Assembly: GCF_019084045.1 (NCBI RefSeq)
Contig: NZ_JAHRED010000001.1
Coordinates: 372,001-436,000 of the forward strand
From: Paeniglutamicibacter quisquiliarum
GTDB taxonomy: Bacteria; Actinomycetota; Actinomycetes; Actinomycetales; Micrococcaceae
Reading direction: 5' to 3'
Length of the DNA: 64,000 nt
In this document: positions 8,587 through 16,729 of the stretch, one piece after another
Layout of the letters: the number at the start of each line of letters is the position of its first letter
Numbering within the stretch: position 1 is the first letter of the stretch
The notes under the pieces: model-generated
What the model saw: the letters and a program-made list of their open reading frames with translations, nothing else
Database searches by the model: none
What the model was told of the DNA's origin: nothing
Program-made: the position numbers and the translations under genes

Positions 8587-9999
8587 TCACCACATCGGGT
8601 CCGGGCGCATGCCTTCCTTCATGCGCGCGTGGGCGGCCAGCGCGTCGGCGCGCGAGGCCATGAGGTCCACAATCGGCCCGCCGGGGGACAGCGGGGCGAA
8701 GCCTGCAATGTAGGAGCCGCGCGGATCGAACTTCCGCGCCTGCAGCAGCGGGTTGAAGACCCTGAAGAACGGGGAGGCGTCGGCGCCGCACCCGGCGACC
8801 CACTGCCAATTGGCCGGGTTGGAGGCGGCGTCCGCGTCCACCAGCGTGTCCCAGAACCATTCCTCGCCCACCCGCCAGTGGATGCCCAGGTTCTTGACCA
8901 GGAAGCTCGCTGTGACCATGCGGACCCGGTTGTGCATCCACCCGGTCTCCCACAGCTGCCGCATGCCGGCGTCCACCAGGCCGAAGCCCGTCATCCCGGT
9001 GCGCCAGGCCTCGAGATGGCGCACGATCTCCGCGTCCTGCCCTCCGCTTGCCTCACCGGTGGGCGGCCAGGCCCACTCGAACGCGTCGAATTCCGCACGC
9101 AGGTTCGCCGTGGGCAGCTCCGGGTGGTGGTAGAGCAGGTTCCAGCAGAAGTCGCGCCACGCCAGTTGCCGCATCATGGCCCGCGCCCCCGCCGCCCGTT
9201 CGGGGTGTTCGGCCAGGGTGGAAGCCAGTGCCTCCCAGACCTCGACCGGACTCAGGTGTCCCCAGCGCAGGGCGGCCGACAGCCGCGAGGTGCCGTCGGT
9301 GTCGGGCCTGTCGCGGGTCTCTGCGTAGTCCCCGGCGATGTCCTCCAGCACCGTGCCGAGGCGTTCGCGGGCAGCTGCCTCGCCGGGGACCCAGGTGGCC
9401 GCCAGCCCGTGCGACCAGTCCGGATGTACCGGCAGCAGGTCCCACGCGGCAAGCTCCTCCGCGGGCAGGGAGATCGCCGGGGCGTGTTGTGCGTGGGGCC
9501 GGGGCAGCGCCCGGCGCAGCGGCAGGGCCTGCAGCGCGTTGTGGAACGGCGTGAACACCTTGAAGTTCGTGCCGCCTTGCGTTGCCACGGTCCATGGCTC
9601 GTGCAGCAGGGTGCCGGCATGGCTGTGGACATCGATTCCCGCGGCGGCCGCCAACGCCTTGGCTGCGGTGTCCACCGCGCGTTCGGGCCCGCCGTAGCGG
9701 CGGTTGAAGTGCAGCGCGTTGAAGGAACCGGTGGCCAGCAGCCCCGGGAGGATGTTCGTCGCGGCCCCACGGTAGAGCAGCAGCGGCACTCCGAGACCCG
9801 CCAGGGAATCGCGCAGTTCGTTCAGCCCGTGGTGTAGCCACCACTTGGCCGCGCCGCCCAGCGGCCGGATCCCGGGGGACTGCTCGTCGAGGATGAACAG
9901 GGCAACGGCCGGCCCCGCGGCCATGGCCGCGGAGAGTGCCGGGTTGTCGGCGACGCGCAAGTCGTCGCGAAACCACATCAGGGAGGATGGTTCTTTCAT
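8587..9999 (-). CDS. phr: Deoxyribodipyrimidine photolyase
   Basis: This 470-residue class I CPD photolyase/cryptochrome-family protein opens with the antenna-domain strand LMWFRDDLRVADNPAL. It carries the FAD-binding C-terminal block with the motifs GFGLVDAGMRQLWETGWMHN, RMVTASFLVKNL and DADAASNPANWQW. It repairs UV-made cyclobutane dimers using blue light. The start at 9999 has AAAGG 7 bases upstream; the ATG five codons earlier lacks a ribosome site. It starts only 42 bp after crtEb on the same strand, so it probably shares the carotenoid mRNA, linking pigment and photorepair. The length is typical for the family. Confidence 0.93.
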   Translation of the reverse strand: MKEPSSLMWFRDDLRVADNPALSAAMAAGPAVALFILDEQSPGIRPLGGAAKWWLHHGLNELRDSLAGLGVPLLLYRGAATNILPGLLATGSFNALHFNRRYGGPERAVDTAAKALAAAAGIDVHSHAGTLLHEPWTVATQGGTNFKVFTPFHNALQALPLRRALPRPHAQHAPAISLPAEELAAWDLLPVHPDWSHGLAATWVPGEAAARERLGTVLEDIAGDYAETRDRPDTDGTSRLSAALRWGHLSPVEVWEALASTLAEHPERAAGARAMMRQLAWRDFCWNLLYHHPELPTANLRAEFDAFEWAWPPTGEASGGQDAEIVRHLEAWRTGMTGFGLVDAGMRQLWETGWMHNRVRMVTASFLVKNLGIHWRVGEEWFWDTLVDADAASNPANWQWVAGCGADASPFFRVFNPLLQARKFDPRGSYIAGFAPLSPGGPIVDLMASRADALAAHARMKEGMRPDPMW

Positions 10000-10041
10000 G
10001 GTCCGGCCTTTCACGCTTTCGGGGTAGGAGCAAGGGCCGGT

Positions 10042-10899
10042 CTAGCGGCCCAGGACATGCCAGATCAGCAGCATGGTGACGATGAAACCGGTGGCGTAGT
10101 TCAGCCAGAGGAAGCGCCGCCACCCGGCGTTGGCCGCGGCGGAGTCCTCGTCCCGCAGCCGCGCGTACGGCAGCACGTTGGCCAGGTAGGGCAGCGCCAG
10201 CAACGCGGCCAGCGGACCGGGCCAGTCGGTGGTCAGCAGCAGAGCGCCGGCTCCGAGATAGGCGGCCGCGGCGAAGCGGACCGTCCACCTGGCCCCCAGC
10301 ACAGTGCCGATGGAGCCCAGGGATGCGGCGCGGTCGGGCACTATGTCCTGCACGGCGCCAAAGGCATGCGAGGCCATGCCCCAGAGGAAGAAGGCCACCA
10401 GGATCGCCACCAAGGCGTAGTCGAAGTGCGCCCCGGCCAGCACCAGGCCGTAGAGCGCGGGGGAGACGAAGTGCGTGCTGGAGGTCAAGGAATCAAGGAA
10501 GGGACGCTCCTTGAAGCGCAGTCCCGGGGCACTGTAGGCGAGGAGCGCCGCCATCGAGAGCAGCAGCACCAAGTTCGACCGCCAGGAACCAACGATTCCC
10601 AGCACCGCCAGGAACGGCACGCAGGCCACCGCGCAGGCCACCAGGATTCCGCGGTGCCGGCTGCGGTCCACCACCGCACCCTCCGCCCCGCCCTTGCGCG
10701 GGTTCAGCAGGTCAGATTCGTGGTCGAAGACGTCGTTGATGCCGTACATGGCCAGGTTGTACGGGATGAGGAAGAAGAGCGTTCCCACCACCGCGATCCA
10801 GTCGATCTGCCCGGCGGCCAGCAGGTAGGCGGCGGCAAAGGGGTAGGCGGTGTTGACCCAGGAGACGGGCCTGGAGGTCACCGTCAGTTCGCGCAGCAT
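10042..10899 (-). CDS. crtEb: Lycopene elongase (UbiA-type C50 prenyltransferase)
   Basis: This 285-residue integral membrane prenyltransferase has the first Asp-rich motif NDVFDHESD near residue 50 and a second, QDIVPDRA, near residue 180; seven to eight membrane helices are evident. CrtEb adds two dimethylallyl units to lycopene to give the C50 compound flavuxanthin. The length is very close to the Corynebacterium glutamicum enzyme (about 287). The ATG at 10899 is 2 bases after the crtYf stop and has AAGGGA about 9 bases upstream. An ATG at 10908 overlapping that stop is also possible. Last of the core crt genes. Confidence 0.92.
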   Translation of the reverse strand: MLRELTVTSRPVSWVNTAYPFAAAYLLAAGQIDWIAVVGTLFFLIPYNLAMYGINDVFDHESDLLNPRKGGAEGAVVDRSRHRGILVACAVACVPFLAVLGIVGSWRSNLVLLLSMAALLAYSAPGLRFKERPFLDSLTSSTHFVSPALYGLVLAGAHFDYALVAILVAFFLWGMASHAFGAVQDIVPDRAASLGSIGTVLGARWTVRFAAAAYLGAGALLLTTDWPGPLAALLALPYLANVLPYARLRDEDSAAANAGWRRFLWLNYATGFIVTMLLIWHVLGR

Positions 10900-10901
10900 C
10901 G

Positions 10902-11258
10902 CTAGCATTCCCTTCCGGTGCCGGGCAGCGTACCGGGCTCCGGCGTGCCGCCGGCGGGAGCGCCCCCGGCCAGCCACCACAGGGCCGGGACGACAAGCGC
11001 CGCGCAGAACGGGTAGCTGAAGTCCTCCAGCGGGGCCAGGCCCACGCGGATGCCCAGCAGGGCCTGGTTGTTGTAGTCGAAGAGGCCGGAGCCGATCATC
11101 ACGTTGTCGAACACCGCGGTCAGCACCAGCAGCACCGCCAGGGTGAGCCCGGCCGCCGGGGCGATGTCGCGCAGCCTCACACGGCGCACGCGCAGTGCCA
11201 CGGCGAAGAGCGCCAGGGAGCCAAGCATGAAATACAGGGACAGGTGGGCGAAGCTCAT
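10902..11258 (-). CDS. crtYf: C50 carotenoid cyclase subunit CrtYf
   Basis: This 118-residue membrane protein has three hydrophobic helices and the lycopene-cyclase-domain motif APLEDFSYPF near residue 86, after FDYNNQALLGIRVG. It pairs with CrtYe as a heterodimer that cyclises both ends of the C50 chain, giving decaprenoxanthin-type (epsilon) or sarcinaxanthin-type (gamma) rings; the sequence alone does not settle which. The start ATG at 11258 overlaps the crtYe stop as ATGA. The C-terminal tail from residue 100 is Gly/Pro-rich and probably unstructured. Confidence 0.9.
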   Translation of the reverse strand: MSFAHLSLYFMLGSLALFAVALRVRRVRLRDIAPAAGLTLAVLLVLTAVFDNVMIGSGLFDYNNQALLGIRVGLAPLEDFSYPFCAALVVPALWWLAGGAPAGGTPEPGTLPGTGREC

Positions 11259-11614
11259 GGTCGTTCCTCCAGGGTCGCCGCGGGCGTGGTGGGGCGGGCC
11301 GCCACGGCGCGCCGTGCCCGCAGGGCCAGGGCACCGGTGAACAGGACCATCGCGTTGTAGCAGAGGAAGAACAGGAAGAAGGCCTCTTCCAGCGGCAGTT
11401 GGGGACCGAGCATCACCCCTGTCATCAGGGCGGACTCGCGGTGCAGGAAGATTCCCAGGTCGATGGCGATCACGTCCCACAGCAGGAACATCGCGGTGCC
11501 GCCGGCCAGTGCCAGTGCGGCGGGCAGGGGCCGGGCGAAAACGAACAGCCGGTACCTGGCATCCAGGGCGGCCATGCAGGCGATCAGCGTCAGCAGGATC
11601 AGCAGGTAGGTCAC
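11255..11614 (-). CDS. crtYe: C50 carotenoid cyclase subunit CrtYe
   Basis: This 119-residue membrane protein has three helices and the conserved PLEEAFFLFFLCYNA motif (about 74-88), typical of the small CrtYc/CrtYe lycopene cyclase subunits. It works with CrtYf on flavuxanthin ends in the membrane. The start is GTG at 11614, with GGGAGG 7 bases upstream; it overlaps the crtI stop as GTGA. The order Ye-Yf directly upstream of crtEb is as in corynebacterial decaprenoxanthin clusters. The basic tail from residue 98 is variable in the family. Confidence 0.9.
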   Translation of the reverse strand: MTYLLILLTLIACMAALDARYRLFVFARPLPAALALAGGTAMFLLWDVIAIDLGIFLHRESALMTGVMLGPQLPLEEAFFLFFLCYNAMVLFTGALALRARRAVAARPTTPAATLEERP

Positions 11615-13239
11615 TGGTGTGCCTCCCGGGCCGATGCGGTGCGCGGGGCCGGCCCAGCCCACGCCGGGTGGCCGGGGCCGATGGGTCCCTTGTCGGTGAT
11701 CCCGTTGATTTTCTTGGCAATGATTTCGGCACTGATCAGACACATGGGGATGCCGATGCCCGGACGCACCGAGCTGCCCGCATAGTGCAGCCCGCTGACC
11801 TTCGAGCTGTGGTTCGAGGGGCGGAAAAAGGCCGACTGCCCCAGCGTGTGGGCCAGCCCCAGGGCTCCTCCCTGCCAGGCATTGACGTTCTGCGCGAAGT
11901 CGCCGGGGCCAAAGCTCTGGCGCACCACGACGCGCTCGCGCAGGTCCTCGATCCCGACCCAGGCGGCCAACTGGTCGAGCGCGGCATCCGCCACGGCCTC
12001 CACCTGATGCGATCCGGTGCCGTCCGGGCCGCCGGTGCCCCACGCGGGCAGAGCGGGGGCGGGAACCAAGATGAACAGGTTCTCGTGGTCCGCCGGCGCC
12101 ACGGAGGGATCGGTCGCGCTGGGCATGCAGACATACAGGCTGGTTTCCTCCGCGAGGTCCTCCCCGCGGTGGATGCGCCCGAAGTTGTCGTCCCAATCGG
12201 AAGTGAACAGCAGATTATGGTGGCTGAGCTCCGGTAGCTTGCCGGCGATTCCCAGGCAAAGCAGCACGGCGCTGGGCCCCGGATCGCGCCGCCTCCAACT
12301 GGCCTCGGAGGAGGAACGAAGTTTCGCCGGGAGCAGCTCGGTCTCCAGGTGGTGCAGGTCCGCGGCTCCCACCACGGTCTCCGCCTCCAGATGCCGTTCC
12401 GTGCCCTTCTGGATCCAGCGCACGCCCCGGGCACGGGCGTTCGCGCCGGTGCCGGAGACCTCGATTCCGGTGACCTCGGCCCCGGTGATGATCTGCACCC
12501 CGGCATCGATGCAGAGCGAGGCCATGGCATCGACCAGCTGCGCGAAGCCGCCCATCGGGTACTTCACCCCCTGGGTCAGGTCCAGGTGGCTCATCAGGTG
12601 GTAGAGCGCCGGGGTGCGCTTGGGGCTCGAGCCCAGGAACACCGCGGGATAACCCAGGATCTGGCGCAGCCGCGGATCACTGAAGCGCTTGGCCACGAAG
12701 GAGTCCAAGGATCCGGCCAGCAGCGGCGCGAGCTTGGGCAGCAGCGGCAGCAGCCGGGGATCAAGCAAGGAAGAGGCGGAGGAGAGATCGGCGTAGAGGA
12801 AATGCTCCAGGGCCAGGTCGTGGCTCTCGGCGGCCTTTTCCAGGTAGCTGTCCAAGGCGGCGCCGGCACCGGGCTGCAGGGATTCAAAGGCTTCCCGGGC
12901 CCCGGACCCGGATGGCATGTCCAGTGGGGTGTAGTCGCCCTGGAACCAGGTGCGGTAGCCGGTCGGCAGGTCCACCAAGTCCAGCTCGCGGTCCGTGGAG
13001 GTTCCCATGAGCTCGAACCAATGTTCAATGACCTCGGGCATCAGGTACCAGGAAGGGCCGGTGTCGAAGCTGAATCCTCCGCGCCGAAACCGCCCGGCGC
13101 GGCCGCCGAGCTCGTGCTGCTTTTCCAGCAGGGTGACCCGGTGCCCGGAGGCGGCAAGCAGGCCGGCGGTGGCCAATCCGGAGAATCCTCCGCCGATGAC
13201 AGCGACCCGGCGTTGGCCCGGCAGGGATGCATTTTTCAT
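11611..13239 (-). CDS. crtI: Phytoene desaturase
   Basis: This 542-residue FAD-dependent desaturase has the dinucleotide motif VAVIGGGFSGLATAGLLA at about 11-28 and the C-terminal CrtI signature, LHYAGSSVRPGIGIPMCL, near 495. It introduces four double bonds into phytoene to form lycopene. The ATG at 13239 has AAAGGA 5-6 bases upstream and overlaps the crtB stop as ATGA. Its own stop overlaps crtYe. The Pro-rich last 25 residues are beyond the usual family end, but the length is within the normal range. Confidence 0.95.
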   Translation of the reverse strand: MKNASLPGQRRVAVIGGGFSGLATAGLLAASGHRVTLLEKQHELGGRAGRFRRGGFSFDTGPSWYLMPEVIEHWFELMGTSTDRELDLVDLPTGYRTWFQGDYTPLDMPSGSGAREAFESLQPGAGAALDSYLEKAAESHDLALEHFLYADLSSASSLLDPRLLPLLPKLAPLLAGSLDSFVAKRFSDPRLRQILGYPAVFLGSSPKRTPALYHLMSHLDLTQGVKYPMGGFAQLVDAMASLCIDAGVQIITGAEVTGIEVSGTGANARARGVRWIQKGTERHLEAETVVGAADLHHLETELLPAKLRSSSEASWRRRDPGPSAVLLCLGIAGKLPELSHHNLLFTSDWDDNFGRIHRGEDLAEETSLYVCMPSATDPSVAPADHENLFILVPAPALPAWGTGGPDGTGSHQVEAVADAALDQLAAWVGIEDLRERVVVRQSFGPGDFAQNVNAWQGGALGLAHTLGQSAFFRPSNHSSKVSGLHYAGSSVRPGIGIPMCLISAEIIAKKINGITDKGPIGPGHPAWAGPAPRTASAREAHQ

Positions 13240-14168
13240 GGTTGTCCTTTGGTCGCCGGGGCGGTGGTGGCAATCGCGGGGCGCCCGCCCAGGACGGTGC
13301 GCAGCGCGATCAGGGTCTTGCGTCCGGGCGGCACCGAGATCCGCCGGGTCATCAGCTCGGCGGCGGGGGTGCGTTCGAGCCGGTGGTTCAGCTCGCTGAA
13401 CAGCCCGTGGGCCATTGCCACGGCGCGGGCGGCGCGTGGGGCAAGGTGCGGGACGCCCAGCGCGGCTGCGTGAAGGTCCGCACGGATCTCCCGCACGAGG
13501 GCGTTTTTGTGTTCGTCGGAGAAAGCCAGTGGATCCAGCCCCGGGAAGTAGCTGCGGCCCAGCTCCGAGGTGTCGGCGGCCAGGTCGCGCAGGAAATTGA
13601 CCTTCTGGAATGCCGCTCCCAGGTGCCGGGCGGCGGCCTCGGTTTCCGCCTCGTGCCCGGCCGGGGCGTCGGGCATGGAGCGGAACACCCGCAGGCACAT
13701 GAGTCCCACGACTTCCGCCGATCCGTAGATGTAGCCCTTCAGGGTGGCCGCGTCGTGGCTGGCGACCTGCAGGTCGCTGCGCATTGAGGCGAAGAACGGG
13801 CGGGTCAGCTCGGTGTCGATGCCCTGGGAACGGGCGGTGCAGGCGAAGGCGTGCACGATCATGTTCGTGCTGTAGCCGCTGGCCAGCGCCGCCTCGGTTT
13901 CGGCCTCGAGTTGTTCCAGGGCCGCGGCGACCTCCCGGACCTCGAGGCCCGCCTCGCGGGCGACCCCGTCGACGACCTCGTCGGCCAGGCGTACCAGGGC
14001 GTAGATGTTGGAGATGTGTTCGCGGGCCGGGCTGCCCAGCAGGCGGCAGGCCAGCGAGAACGAGGTGGAATACCGGGTGATGACCACCCGGGCGCTGCTG
14101 CTGGCCGTGGCCGAATAGCGTTGCAGGGCGGTGGGCCCGCCGGTTCCGGTTATGGTGTGCGCGTTCAT
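13236..14168 (-). CDS. crtB: Phytoene synthase
   Basis: This 310-residue squalene/phytoene synthase has the first Asp-rich motif in YALVRLADEVVDG (about 56-68) and the second in NFLRDLAADTSELGRSYFP (about 195-213). It condenses two geranylgeranyl diphosphates to phytoene, supplying the desaturase encoded next. The start ATG at 14168 follows the crtE stop after 3 bases. The extended N-terminus, about 20 residues ahead of the conserved fold, is Thr/Ser-rich and may not be essential. Confidence 0.95.
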   Translation of the reverse strand: MNAHTITGTGGPTALQRYSATASSSARVVITRYSTSFSLACRLLGSPAREHISNIYALVRLADEVVDGVAREAGLEVREVAAALEQLEAETEAALASGYSTNMIVHAFACTARSQGIDTELTRPFFASMRSDLQVASHDAATLKGYIYGSAEVVGLMCLRVFRSMPDAPAGHEAETEAAARHLGAAFQKVNFLRDLAADTSELGRSYFPGLDPLAFSDEHKNALVREIRADLHAAALGVPHLAPRAARAVAMAHGLFSELNHRLERTPAAELMTRRISVPPGRKTLIALRTVLGGRPAIATTAPATKGQP

Positions 14169-14171
14169 GTC

Positions 14172-15290
14172 CTAGGCACCCCGGTTCAGGATCAGGTCGG
14201 CGAAGCCCTCGAGCTCGGAGCTGACGCGGGCGGGCAGGTTGAGCGTGCGCGAGGCCGAGGTGGCGCCGGTGCACAGGTCCTGCGCCAGTTGCCGGGCGAA
14301 GCGCTCGGCACCGGTGGATTCCAGGGCCAAGCGCATGGCCGGAACGTCCGCGTCCCGGTCCCGGAAAAGCTGCAGGTCGTCAGTGAATCCGGGAGTTGCC
14401 GCGGCCATTGCCGTGAGGATGGTGCTTTTGCCTTCACGCAGGTCCGATTCGATGGACTTCCCGGTCTGCTCAGGGTCCCCGAAGGTCCCCAGGATGTCGT
14501 CGATGAGCTGGTAGGCGACGCCCAGCTGGCTGCCGATGTTGGCCAGGGCCGAGGCCCCGGCGGCATCGGCACCGGCCAGAAGCGCCCCGGTGTGCAGCGG
14601 CACCGAGAAGGAGTAGGCGGCGGTCTTGAGCTTTTCCATCCGCAGCACCTCGTGCACCTGGGCCGGAACAGGGTCCAGGGAGAAAAGCAGGTCCTCGAGC
14701 TCCCCGGCACCGGCATGGTGGATGGCCTGGTGGAAGGAATTTTCGATGGCCTCGGCCGCCGGCAGTGAATCCGCGGCGCGCCGGGCGAGCCTGATCGCGG
14801 CCGCCAGCAGCAGGTCGCCGGCGATGATCGCCGCCGCGTGTCCGGCATGCTCGGCGTCCTGCGCGGACTTGCCCCGGTCCAGCGCATCGTCGCGGTACAG
14901 GGCCGAGAGGGTGGGGCGCCCGCGGCGGGTGAAATCGCGGTCAATGACATCGTCGTGCATCAGCAACGAGCAGTGGAGCAATTCGAAGGCGGAGCCCAAC
15001 TGGATGACGCGTTCTAGGCCATCCCCGGACTCGGTTCCGTCCGCGGCGGGAGACGCGAAAGCCTGGTAGCCCAGCAAGACCAGCCGTGGTCGGGTGAGCT
15101 TGCCGCCCTCCAGCGCCAGCTCGATGCGGGACCAGAGCGTTTGGGTGGCCTTCGAATACTCGCCTGCAGCATCCCGGTGCTCCTGGATGACTGCGGCCAG
15201 GTGGCATCTGACCCGCTGCTGGAGCGCGTCGGATCCCATGGCAGCTCGTGGTCTGCAAGTCTGCGCGGGAATTTGGCTGGGCAGGCTCAT
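14172..15290 (-). CDS. crtE: Geranylgeranyl diphosphate synthase
   Basis: This 372-residue isoprenyl diphosphate synthase has the first Asp-rich motif DDVID at 113-117 followed by FTRRGRPT, and the second region DDILGTFGD at 264-272. The second is the DDxLGxxGD form common in actinobacterial CrtE/IdsA, rather than DDxxD. It makes C20 diphosphate for crtB. The ATG at 15290 overlaps the stop of the MarR gene as ATGA, so its translation is coupled to the regulator. Membership in the crt operon makes GGPP the likely product, not a longer chain. Confidence 0.93.
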   Translation of the reverse strand: MSLPSQIPAQTCRPRAAMGSDALQQRVRCHLAAVIQEHRDAAGEYSKATQTLWSRIELALEGGKLTRPRLVLLGYQAFASPAADGTESGDGLERVIQLGSAFELLHCSLLMHDDVIDRDFTRRGRPTLSALYRDDALDRGKSAQDAEHAGHAAAIIAGDLLLAAAIRLARRAADSLPAAEAIENSFHQAIHHAGAGELEDLLFSLDPVPAQVHEVLRMEKLKTAAYSFSVPLHTGALLAGADAAGASALANIGSQLGVAYQLIDDILGTFGDPEQTGKSIESDLREGKSTILTAMAAATPGFTDDLQLFRDRDADVPAMRLALESTGAERFARQLAQDLCTGATSASRTLNLPARVSSELEGFADLILNRGA

Positions 15291-15787
15291 GATCGTTCGT
15301 TCCGTTTCTTGGTGGCGATGGGAGGAGTGAGGGCGTCGATCCGGGATTGCATGGCGGCGAGGATGTGTTCCAGATAGCGCACCACCGCGAGTTGTCCTTC
15401 GGGATCGAGCCCTAGGATGCCCAGTTCCGCATCGGCGAACAGTGGCCGCAGGGCCGTCATCGTTCGGGTCACGGCCTCGGGGCTGGGATGCAGCAGCAGG
15501 CTGCGCCGGTCGGTGGGGTGGGCCGAGCGGATCACGAACCCGCGCCCGCTCATCCGGTCGATCAGGGTGGTGGTGGCGGCGCTGGAGATGTTCAAATTCG
15601 CGGCCAGGTCACCGGGAGTCATCGGATGATCAAGCATCAGGTGCTGGAGGGCTTGGAAATCGGTCTCGTTGATTCCCAAGTGGCGGCACAGGGCATGTTC
15701 CAGGGCATCGTTTCTCCTGAGCACCGAGTGCAGCAGTGCGGAGGCCGCGTGTGGGCCCGACGTCTCGCCCGCGTGAACTTGGATCAT
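15287..15787 (-). CDS. crtR: MarR family regulator of the crt operon
   Basis: This 166-residue winged-helix protein has a helix-turn-helix at about 55-77 and the wing motif RSAHPTDRRSLLL. It is the first gene of the crt operon, with its stop overlapping crtE, and is divergent from the TspO-like gene. A 13-bp palindrome lies 23-35 bp before its ATG. In Corynebacterium glutamicum a MarR protein called CrtR represses crt genes and responds to GGPP. The same role here is inferred from position and family. Translation coupling to crtE would tie repressor and enzyme levels together. Confidence 0.85.
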   Translation of the reverse strand: MIQVHAGETSGPHAASALLHSVLRRNDALEHALCRHLGINETDFQALQHLMLDHPMTPGDLAANLNISSAATTTLIDRMSGRGFVIRSAHPTDRRSLLLHPSPEAVTRTMTALRPLFADAELGILGLDPEGQLAVVRYLEHILAAMQSRIDALTPPIATKKRNERS

Positions 15788-15809
15788 AAATCCCTCGAAT
15801 GGTTGATTA

Positions 15810-15822
15810 CTAGCTTAGCTAG
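15810..15822. promoter_or_regulatory. Palindromic operator between crtR and the TspO-like gene
   Basis: CTAGCT-T-AGCTAG is a perfect inverted repeat with one central base. It is placed in the 123-bp divergent intergenic region, 23 bp upstream of crtR and about 90 bp upstream of the TspO-like start. Size and position fit a MarR dimer site acting on one or both transcripts. I could not pick convincing -35/-10 boxes. Confidence 0.5.
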
Positions 15823-15910
15823 ATACATCATGTGTTAACAAGATAGGGTTTGTCGAGTAGGGCTGATGAATTCCGTGCATATTTCCCCCACAGCAAAGGA
15901 GACCCATCCC

Positions 15911-16729
15911 ATGCAATCGACACCACCGGCGTCCGCAACGAGCCGGATCATGTGCGCAGCGGCGGTATTTGCTGCCATCGCCGGCGCCTTCATCGGAAGC
16001 GGCGCGCTGGGAGGCACCCCGATTGCCGAGGCCGCCGACGGACGCCTCGGGGCCGATTCGACGCTGCTGGCCCCGGGCACCGGAGCGTTCTCGATCTGGA
16101 GCGTGGTCTACATCGGGTTGGTTATCTACGCTCTCTGGCAGCTGACACCCGGGGCGGCCCGCAGTGCCACGCAGCGACGCATCCGACCGTGGGCAGCCGG
16201 CTCCGCGATCCTCAACGCGCTGTGGATCGGCGTGGTGCAGCTCGGCTGGCTCGGCGCCAGCGTCGTGGTGATGCTGCTTCTGCTGGCGGTGTTGGCCAGG
16301 ATCTTTGTGCTGATGAAGCCGCGGATCGAGAAGCGCACCGAGCGCTGGATCATGGCGTTGACCTTCGGCCCGTATCTGGGCTGGGTCAGTGTGGCAACAG
16401 TAGCCAACATCGCCGCCTGGCTCTCCGAGCTCGGCGTGGGTGCCGGGGCGACCTGGACCGTTGCGCTGGCCTGTGTCCTGGTGGGGGTCGCTGCCCTCAT
16501 CGGAGCCCTGACGGTGGCGTATTCCGGGGGCCGCATCGCGGCCGCCCTGGCCATGGTGTGGGGCATTGCCTGGATCGGCGTGGGACGCAGCGACGGCGGA
16601 CTGGAATCCGGCACCGTCGCGGCCGCCGCCTATTGCGCGGCCGGGGCCCTGCTGCTCTTCGCCCTCGTGTCCGCCGCAAGGCGACGGGTTCGCGGGGACG
16701 CACCGGCCGCGACGGGGGTGGCGAGATGA
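15911..16729 (+). CDS. TspO/MBR-like membrane sensor, long form
   Basis: This 272-residue membrane protein has about seven to eight helices. The block FSIWSVVYIGLVIYALWQL and the later TFGPYLGWVSVATVANIAAW, with conserved Trp residues, match the tryptophan-rich sensory protein family in its longer actinobacterial version (classical TspO is about 160 residues with five helices). TspO proteins bind tetrapyrroles and regulate pigment or oxidative-stress responses. The ATG at 15911 has AAAGGAG 9 bases upstream. It is divergent from crtR and overlaps the next gene as ATGA. The link to carotenoid control is inferred from position. Confidence 0.78.
   Translation: MQSTPPASATSRIMCAAAVFAAIAGAFIGSGALGGTPIAEAADGRLGADSTLLAPGTGAFSIWSVVYIGLVIYALWQLTPGAARSATQRRIRPWAAGSAILNALWIGVVQLGWLGASVVVMLLLLAVLARIFVLMKPRIEKRTERWIMALTFGPYLGWVSVATVANIAAWLSELGVGAGATWTVALACVLVGVAALIGALTVAYSGGRIAAALAMVWGIAWIGVGRSDGGLESGTVAAAAYCAAGALLLFALVSAARRRVRGDAPAATGVAR

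Noticed and set aside
10042-11334. crtEb as a 430-residue protein with a long N-terminal extension
   Set aside because: The first about 145 residues of that frame overlap crtYf and crtYe coding sequence. The natural start is next to the crtYf stop, and the resulting length matches the known family.
12349-13473. 374-residue plus-strand frame inside crtI/crtB
   Set aside because: Antisense to two well-supported carotenoid genes, with Gly/Gln/Arg-rich composition and no motif.
11611-14274. An 887-residue CrtB-CrtI fusion
   Set aside because: The upstream half is crtB read in the wrong frame. crtI has its own ATG with a ribosome site that overlaps the crtB stop.
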